From: Pseudomonas ceruminis
Lineage (GTDB): Bacteria; Pseudomonadota; Gammaproteobacteria; Pseudomonadales; Pseudomonadaceae
Assembly: GCF_021602025.1 (NCBI RefSeq)
Contig: NZ_BQHW01000019.1
Coordinates: forward strand, 62,001-126,000
DNA: 64,000 nucleotides
Reading direction: 5' to 3'
Part shown: one piece after another, positions 58,800 to 64,000 of the stretch
Numbering within the stretch: the stretch's first letter is position 1
Layout of the letters: each line of letters opens with the position of its first letter
Program-made: the position numbers and the translations under genes
Notes under the pieces: generated by a model
Database searches by the model: none
What the model was told of the DNA's origin: nothing
What the model saw: only the letters and a program-made list of their open reading frames with translations

Positions 58800-59196
58800 T
58801 TTGACTGTCTACCCCTGCGGAATCGGCGTTTGCTGCGGGAGAAGGCCGGCTGCGCGCCAGGCGTTTCCAGAGCTTGCCAAAATGTTGGTGCAATTCCGGG
58901 TTTTCTATCTCACCCAATCCCTTGCGCGCGACGATCACTATGTCCAAGCCAGCGAGCAGGTGCTGGTTCAGGCGGAAGGAATCGCGCATCAAGCGCTTGA
59001 GGCGATTGCGTTGAACGGCGAGCTTGACGCTCTTCTTGCCGATCACCAAGCCGAGACGTGGATGATCGAGACCGTTCTCGCGAGCAAGGATCAGCAGGTT
59101 TTTCCCTGGAACCTTGCCGGTTGGGGAGTCGAAGACCGCTTTGAAATGCCGGGGTGTAAGCAGTCGCTTTTCCCGACTGAAGTCCTGACTCACCAC
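58792..59196 (-). CDS. rnpA: Ribonuclease P protein component
   Basis: This 134-residue basic protein is the cofactor of the RNase P ribozyme that matures tRNA 5' ends. The central RNR-type motif is [18 protein letters not shown], preceded by the N-terminal [17 protein letters not shown]. The start is GTG at 59196 (a second GTG follows directly); the longer frame upstream overlaps rpmH and is excluded. It is followed by an overlapping yidD. Confidence 0.95.
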   Translation of the reverse strand: MVSQDFSREKRLLTPRHFKAVFDSPTGKVPGKNLLILARENGLDHPRLGLVIGKKSVKLAVQRNRLKRLMRDSFRLNQHLLAGLDIVIVARKGLGEIENPELHQHFGKLWKRLARSRPSPAANADSAGVDSQNA

Positions 59197-59209
59197 CTGT
59201 GCCGAAAAA

Positions 59210-59344
59210 TCAAATGGCCAGACGCTTACGGCCTTTGGCACGACGACGCGACAGAACAGCACGGCCGTTCTTGGTAGCCATACGGGCACGGAAGCCGTGG
59301 GTGCGAGCGCGCTTGATGGTGCTTGGTTGGAAAGTACGTTTCAT
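59210..59344 (-). CDS. rpmH: 50S ribosomal protein L34
   Basis: This is the 44-residue L34 with the canonical start [20 protein letters not shown] and C-terminus [12 protein letters not shown]. It is too short for most ORF cut-offs but fully conserved. It lies 13 bases upstream of rnpA in the same operon and diverges from dnaA across oriC. Confidence 0.98.
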   Translation of the reverse strand: MKRTFQPSTIKRARTHGFRARMATKNGRAVLSRRRAKGRKRLAI

Positions 59345-59928
59345 GGCGTGTTACCTGGGTTTGTCGACAACGGGCCGGAATGGCCCCCTTTTTAAGAGAT
59401 CGGCGATTCTAGAGAAAGCAAGCCAATAGGTCAATTTCCAACCAGCCATTCCTTATGGAAGGTCGTCGAAGGGGTCCTTCAGGTTGGTGCTTGATCGAGC
59501 AGACAAACGGACGACAAAATGAAAAAAAAGAAGAGACATATAAAAAGCTTTTCTGAAGAACTTATAAATCTTAAGTGGATAAGTATCTGTGGATAACCAT
59601 CTACAGCCCTTTATCCGTAAGGTGTACAGCGTTCCAAAACCTTGTCCACAACAGGTGCTGTGCTTGTGCTGCGCTTGAACACAACCTGTGGATGAATAGG
59701 GCGATTATCCACAGGTGAGTTATCAACAGGGCTGACCCCAGGGTTGTGCATAGCCCTCACGTGCGCTTATCCACAGACCTTATGCACAGTGCTTGGGCGC
59801 CGTTTTGGTCGCTAAATGGCTGTTTTGGCATGGGTCAGAATGTTTCCACATGTGGATAACTGATCGTTCCACCGGTACAATGGCGGTTTGTTTTTGCCTC
59901 ATCCGGCTTTCAAACTCAGGGGATATCC
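59345..59928. other. oriC: oriC region between rpmH and dnaA
   Basis: This 584-base gene-free stretch holds exact DnaA boxes at 59588-59596, 59705-59713, 59767-59775 and 59851-59859. A TTATGCACA box lies at 59780-59788. Weaker boxes lie at 59574-59582, 59642-59650, 59687-59695 and 59720-59728. The A/T-rich tract at about 59515-59575 is a likely unwinding element. Published Pseudomonas origins map to the rpmH-dnaA gap. The box nearest dnaA may also serve autoregulation of its promoter. Confidence 0.88.
59406..59434 (-). promoter_or_regulatory. Sigma-70 promoter of rpmH-rnpA
   Basis: On the minus strand TTGACC, a 17-base spacer and TAGAAT lie 62-90 bases upstream of the rpmH start. Both hexamers and the spacing are close to consensus. 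Confidence 0.75.
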
Positions 59929-61464
59929 GTGTCAGTGGAACTTTGGCAGCAGTGCGTGGAGCTTCTGCGCGATGAACTGCCTGCCCAGCAATTCAACACC
60001 TGGATCCGTCCGCTACAGGTCGAAGCCGAAGGCGACGAGTTGCGCGTCTATGCGCCTAACCGTTTCGTTCTTGATTGGGTGAATGAAAAGTACCTTGGCC
60101 GCCTGCTCGAGCTGTTGGGCGAGCAAGGCAATGGCATCGCACCTGCCCTTTCCTTATTAATAGGCAGCCGCCGCAGCTCTGCTCCGCGGGCAGCGCCCAA
60201 CGCCCCAGTCAGCGCAGCCATGGCTGCTTCCCTGGCCCAGAACCCGTCGCAGCAGCCAGCTGCGCCCTCTGTCGCGGCAGCCGAACCGGCCGCTGCGGCG
60301 GTAACCGAGCCAGTGCTGGTCAATGACATCGGTGAAACCTCGTCGCGCGAGAGCTTCGATGCGATGGCTGATACCGCTTCGGTACCTGCTGCGAGCGGCC
60401 GTACCGAACAGCGCACTGTCCAGGTAGAGGGAGCGCTCAAGCACACCAGTTACCTGAACCGTACATTCACCTTCGAAACCTTTGTCGAAGGTAAGTCCAA
60501 CCAGCTGGCTCGAGCTGCGGCCTGGCAGGTCGCCGACAACCCCAAGCATGGCTACAACCCACTCTTCCTTTATGGCGGCGTGGGTTTGGGCAAGACGCAC
60601 TTGATGCACGCTGTGGGTAACCACCTGCTCAAGAAAAACCCGAATGCCAAGGTGGTCTACCTGCATTCCGAGCGTTTTGTCGCCGACATGGTTAAGGCGC
60701 TTCAGCTGAACGCGATCAACGAGTTCAAGCGTTTCTACCGCTCGGTCGACGCGCTGCTGATCGACGACATCCAGTTCTTTGCCCGCAAGGAGCGTTCGCA
60801 GGAGGAGTTTTTCCACACCTTCAACGCCTTGCTCGAAGGTGGCCAGCAGGTAATTCTTACCAGTGACCGCTACCCGAAAGAGATTGAGGGCCTCGAGGAG
60901 CGGCTGAAGTCGCGCTTCGGCTGGGGTTTGACGGTGGCCGTGGAGCCGCCCGAGCTGGAAACCCGCGTGGCGATCCTGATGAAAAAAGCCGACCAGGCCA
61001 AGGTCGAGCTGCCGCACGATGCGGCGTTTTTCATCGCCCAGCGCATTCGTTCCAACGTACGTGAACTGGAAGGCGCTCTGAAGCGGGTGATTGCACACTC
61101 GCACTTCATGGGGCGTGACATCACTATCGAGCTGATTCGCGAATCGCTCAAGGATCTGCTGGCGCTGCAGGACAAGTTGGTGAGTGTGGATAACATCCAG
61201 CGCACCGTGGCCGAGTACTACAAGATCAAGATCGCCGATCTGTTGTCCAAACGCCGCTCGCGTTCTGTTGCACGCCCGCGTCAGGTGGCCATGGCGTTGT
61301 CCAAGGAGTTGACCAACCATAGTCTGCCGGAAATCGGCGACATGTTTGGTGGCCGTGACCACACCACCGTGCTGCACGCCTGCCGCAAGATCAATGAACT
61401 GAAGGAATCCGACGCGGACATCCGCGAGGACTACAAGAACCTGCTGCGTACGCTGACGACCTGA
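59929..61464 (+). CDS. dnaA: Chromosomal replication initiator DnaA
   Basis: This 511-residue AAA+ initiator has domain I ([20 protein letters not shown]) and a long Ala/Pro/Ser-rich linker (about residues 80-165). Walker A GGVGLGKT lies at 216-223, followed by Walker [10 protein letters not shown], and the DNA-binding domain IV has the signature [15 protein letters not shown] near 465-480. The start is GTG at 59929 with AGGGGAT upstream. An exact DnaA box lies inside the gene at 61185-61193. It is followed by dnaN after 40 bases. Confidence 0.98.
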   Translation: MSVELWQQCVELLRDELPAQQFNTWIRPLQVEAEGDELRVYAPNRFVLDWVNEKYLGRLLELLGEQGNGIAPALSLLIGSRRSSAPRAAPNAPVSAAMAASLAQNPSQQPAAPSVAAAEPAAAAVTEPVLVNDIGETSSRESFDAMADTASVPAASGRTEQRTVQVEGALKHTSYLNRTFTFETFVEGKSNQLARAAAWQVADNPKHGYNPLFLYGGVGLGKTHLMHAVGNHLLKKNPNAKVVYLHSERFVADMVKALQLNAINEFKRFYRSVDALLIDDIQFFARKERSQEEFFHTFNALLEGGQQVILTSDRYPKEIEGLEERLKSRFGWGLTVAVEPPELETRVAILMKKADQAKVELPHDAAFFIAQRIRSNVRELEGALKRVIAHSHFMGRDITIELIRESLKDLLALQDKLVSVDNIQRTVAEYYKIKIADLLSKRRSRSVARPRQVAMALSKELTNHSLPEIGDMFGGRDHTTVLHACRKINELKESDADIREDYKNLLRTLTT

Positions 61465-61504
61465 TGGCCGGCGGCGCAGCTATTTAAAGGCAAGGGACTA
61501 GACC

Positions 61505-62608
61505 ATGCATTTCACCATTCAACGCGAAGCCCTGTTGAAACCCCTGCAACTGGTCGCCGGTGTCGTCGAGCGCCGTCAGACCTTGCCGGTCCTGTCCAAC
61601 GTGCTGCTGGTCGTGCAAGGCCAGCAGTTGTCGTTGACCGGTACCGACCTGGAAGTCGAACTGGTAGGCCGCGTACAACTGGAAGAGCCAGCCGAGCCTG
61701 GCGAAATCACCGTGCCGGCGCGCAAGCTAATGGATATCTGCAAAAGCCTGCCAAACGACGTCCTGATCGATATCAAGGTCGATGAGCAGAAGCTGTTGGT
61801 CAAGGCCGGTCGTAGCCGTTTCACCTTGTCGACCCTGCCAGCCAATGACTTCCCGACGGTGGAAGAAGGCCCAGGCTCGCTGACCTGCAACTTGGAGCAG
61901 AGCAAACTGCGCCGCCTGATCGAGCGCACCAGCTTTGCGATGGCCCAGCAGGATGTCCGTTACTACCTCAACGGCATGTTGCTGGAGGTGTCGCGCAACA
62001 CCCTGCGTGCTGTGTCCACCGACGGTCACCGGCTGGCGCTGTGCTCGATGACCGCACCTATCGAGCAGGATGAGCGTCATCAGGTCATCGTGCCTCGTAA
62101 AGGCATTCTGGAACTTGCGCGCCTGCTTACCGACCCAGAGGGTATGGTCAGTATCGTATTGGGTCAGCACCACATCCGTGCGACCACCGGCGAGTTCACC
62201 TTCACGTCGAAGCTGGTCGATGGCAAGTTCCCGGACTACGAGCGCGTACTGCCTAAGGGTGGCGACAAGCTGGTAATCGGTGACCGTCAGGCGTTGCGCG
62301 AGGCTTTCAGCCGTACCGCGATTCTTTCCAACGAAAAGTATCGTGGTATTCGCCTGCAGTTGGCCGCTGGCCAGTTGAAAATTCAGGCCAACAACCCCGA
62401 GCAGGAAGAAGCGGAAGAAGAGATCAGCGTGGACTACGACGGTAGCTCGCTGGAGATAGGCTTCAACGTGAGTTACCTGCTGGACGTCTTGGGCGTGATG
62501 ACGACAGAACAGGTTCGTCTCATCCTGTCGGACTCCAACAGCAGCGCCCTGCTGCAGGAAGCCGGCAATGACGACTCGTCCTACGTTGTCATGCCGATGC
62601 GTCTGTAA
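61505..62608 (+). CDS. dnaN: DNA polymerase III beta subunit (sliding clamp)
   Basis: This 367-residue clamp protein forms a dimeric ring that tethers polymerase III. Typical segments are MHFTIQREALLKPLQLVAGV, RQTLPVLSNVLL, FATGxx-type domain junctions and the C-terminal SYVVMPMRL, which supports the client-binding pocket. The length matches E. coli beta (366). It lies between dnaA and recF. Confidence 0.98.
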   Translation: MHFTIQREALLKPLQLVAGVVERRQTLPVLSNVLLVVQGQQLSLTGTDLEVELVGRVQLEEPAEPGEITVPARKLMDICKSLPNDVLIDIKVDEQKLLVKAGRSRFTLSTLPANDFPTVEEGPGSLTCNLEQSKLRRLIERTSFAMAQQDVRYYLNGMLLEVSRNTLRAVSTDGHRLALCSMTAPIEQDERHQVIVPRKGILELARLLTDPEGMVSIVLGQHHIRATTGEFTFTSKLVDGKFPDYERVLPKGGDKLVIGDRQALREAFSRTAILSNEKYRGIRLQLAAGQLKIQANNPEQEEAEEEISVDYDGSSLEIGFNVSYLLDVLGVMTTEQVRLILSDSNSSALLQEAGNDDSSYVVMPMRL

Positions 62609-62623
62609 ACCGTAGCAGGCCCA

Positions 62624-63727
62624 ATGTCCCTTCGACGTATCATGGTCACCGCGGTGCGCAACCTGCACCCGGTGACCCTCTCGCCCTCCCCCCGCATTAA
62701 CATCCTTTACGGCGCTAACGGCAGTGGCAAGACCAGTGTGCTTGAAGCTGTGCACCTGCTCGGGCTAGCGCGGTCGTTTCGCAGTACCCGCTTGAACCCG
62801 GTTATCCAATACGAGCAAGCAGCCTGCACCGTGTTTGGTGAAGTGCAGTTGGCCGAAGGCGGAACCAGTAACCTGGGTGTCTCGCGTGAGCGGGCGGGCG
62901 ATTTTACTATCCGCATTGACGGGCAGAATGCCAAGAGCGCCGCTCAATTGGCTGAGCTGCTACCGTTGCAGCTGATCAACCCCGACAGTTTCAGGCTGCT
63001 GGAAGGTGCGCCGAAGATACGCCGGCAGTTTTTGGATTGGGGAGTGTTCCACGTGGAACCCCGCTTCATGCCTGCGTGGCAAAGGCTGCAGAAGGCGTTG
63101 CGGCAGCGGAACTCATGGTTGCGTCATGGTACACTTGACCCAGCTTCGCAAGCCGCCTGGGACCGGGAATTATGCCTGGCCAGCGCGGAAATAGATGAAT
63201 ACCGTCGCAACTACATCAAGGCCTTGAAGCCCGTCTTCGAGCAAACCCTGAGCGAACTGGTCGAGCTGGACGGGTTGACCCTTAGCTACTACCGAGGCTG
63301 GGACAAGGACCGGGAACTCAACGAAGTACTCGCCTCCTCTCTCCTTCGCGATCAGCAGATGGGCCATACCCAAGCCGGTCCACAGCGTGCTGATCTACGT
63401 CTGCGTCTGGCTGCCAATAATGCAGCCGACATTTTGTCACGTGGCCAGCAGAAGCTAGTGGTTTGCGCATTGCGCATTGCCCAGGGCCACCTCGTGAGCC
63501 AGGCTCGACGCGGCCATTGTATTTATCTCGTTGATGACTTGCCGTCCGAGCTGGATGACCAGCATCGCCGCGCACTGTGCCGCTTGCTTGAAGAATTACG
63601 CTGCCAGGTGTTCATCACCTGTGTAGATCACGAATTACTGAGGGAAGGCTGGCAGACGGAAACGCCAGTTGCTTTGTTCCACGTGGAACAAGGCCGTATC
63701 ACCCAGACCCACGACCATCGGGAGTGA
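62624..63727 (+). CDS. recF: DNA replication/repair protein RecF
   Basis: This 367-residue SMC-like ATPase loads RecA at gaps. It has Walker [16 protein letters not shown] near residues 28-42, the signature [17 protein letters not shown] and Walker [13 protein letters not shown]. It starts 15 bases after dnaN and ends four bases before the gyrB start codon. The coding sequence carries two parS-type palindromes. Confidence 0.97.
   Translation: MSLRRIMVTAVRNLHPVTLSPSPRINILYGANGSGKTSVLEAVHLLGLARSFRSTRLNPVIQYEQAACTVFGEVQLAEGGTSNLGVSRERAGDFTIRIDGQNAKSAAQLAELLPLQLINPDSFRLLEGAPKIRRQFLDWGVFHVEPRFMPAWQRLQKALRQRNSWLRHGTLDPASQAAWDRELCLASAEIDEYRRNYIKALKPVFEQTLSELVELDGLTLSYYRGWDKDRELNEVLASSLLRDQQMGHTQAGPQRADLRLRLAANNAADILSRGQQKLVVCALRIAQGHLVSQARRGHCIYLVDDLPSELDDQHRRALCRLLEELRCQVFITCVDHELLREGWQTETPVALFHVEQGRITQTHDHRE
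63045..63060. other. parS-type site 1 in recF
   Basis: TGTTCCACGTGGAACC matches the ParB site at 15 of 16 positions. It is 3.1 kb from the dnaA start. Confidence 0.7.
63675..63690. other. parS site 2 in recF
   Basis: TGTTCCACGTGGAACA is a perfect 16-bp palindrome and an exact match to the Pseudomonas parS consensus. It lies near the recF stop codon. Confidence 0.85.
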
Positions 63728-63731
63728 AGGC

Positions 63732-64000
63732 ATGAGCGAAAATCAAACGTACGACTCTTCAAGCATCAAGGTGCTGAAAGGTTTGGATGCCGTGCGCAAG
63801 CGTCCCGGCATGTACATTGGCGACACCGATGACGGTAGCGGCCTGCACCACATGGTCTTCGAAGTGGTCGACAACTCGATCGACGAAGCCCTCGCCGGGC
63901 ACTGCGACGACATCACGGTCATCATTCACCCGGACGAATCCATCAGTGTGCGCGACAACGGTCGCGGCATTCCGGTTGACGTTCATAAGGAAGAAGGGGT
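63732..64000 (+). CDS. gyrB: DNA gyrase subunit B (5' part, cut by the window edge)
   Basis: The first 89 codons are present: [20 protein letters not shown], then [20 protein letters not shown], the GHKL ATPase Glu/Asn motif ([14 protein letters not shown]) and [10 protein letters not shown]. The start is ATG 63732 just after the recF stop. The frame is open to the end of the window. Confidence 0.97.
   Translation, partial: MSENQTYDSSSIKVLKGLDAVRKRPGMYIGDTDDGSGLHHMVFEVVDNSIDEALAGHCDDITVIIHPDESISVRDNGRGIPVDVHKEEG

Overview
The window is chromosomal DNA of a fluorescent Pseudomonas, most likely of the P. putida group. The order glmS-glmR-glmU-atpCDGAHFEBI-parBA-rsmG-mnmG-mnmE-yidC-yidD-rnpA-rpmH-[oriC]-dnaA-dnaN-recF-gyrB is the Pseudomonas origin region. 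The 466-residue third lipoamide dehydrogenase, cfa, cls and the ZigA/FolE2 zinc cluster on the left are also typical of this group. No rRNA, tRNA, CRISPR array, transposase or prophage gene was found.

Layout. (1) 1-17.1 kb is a core flank: uvrD, a Tim44-like protein, SMI1/KNR4, a CPA2 antiporter, a thioesterase and pdxY. These are followed by a zinc-starvation cluster (CobW-type GTPase, DUF1826, zigA, a secreted small protein, folE2) organised around a Zur-box-like site, then DUF3617, cls, cfa and lpd. (2) 17.2-31.5 kb is an accessory catabolic block of thirteen minus-strand genes plus a plus-strand RidA-family gene. It encodes a peptide/opine-type ABC transporter, an OprD porin, a dihydropyrimidinase/hydantoinase, an amidase, a hydantoin-racemase-like protein, a DHDPS-family lyase, an SDR, a shortened FAD-oxidase-like protein and a LysR regulator. 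(3) 32-39.1 kb is an iron-uptake island: two paralogous TonB-dependent receptors on either side of an ECF sigma factor and FecR, plus two decayed genes. (4) 39.2-64 kb is the conserved origin domain.

How the parts work together. In block 2 a porin and an ABC importer would bring in a nitrogenous, probably cyclic amide or ureide, compound for ring opening by the hydantoinase and amide cleavage by the amidase. Several enzymes have altered catalytic residues: the racemase homologue lacks both cysteines, the SDR lacks YxxxK, the lyase lacks the DapA tyrosine, and the RidA protein lacks the arginine. The substrate is therefore unknown and may be new. Two nearly identical inverted repeats lie before the first gene and before the DHDPS-like gene and look like operators of the LysR protein. 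In block 3 an almost identical promoter-like block precedes both receptors, which suggests that the embedded ECF sigma factor drives both.

Replication and segregation signals are the other notable theme. DnaA boxes occur in the rpmH-dnaA gap (the expected oriC) and in the mnmG-mnmE gap. A third group of at least six perfect TTATCCACA boxes lies inside the coding sequences of the zinc operon at 8.06-9.93 kb, about 50 kb from dnaA, and could be a DnaA-titration locus. One perfect and two 15/16 parS-type palindromes are present, two in recF and one inside folE2.

All assignments come from reading the sequence; no database search was run.
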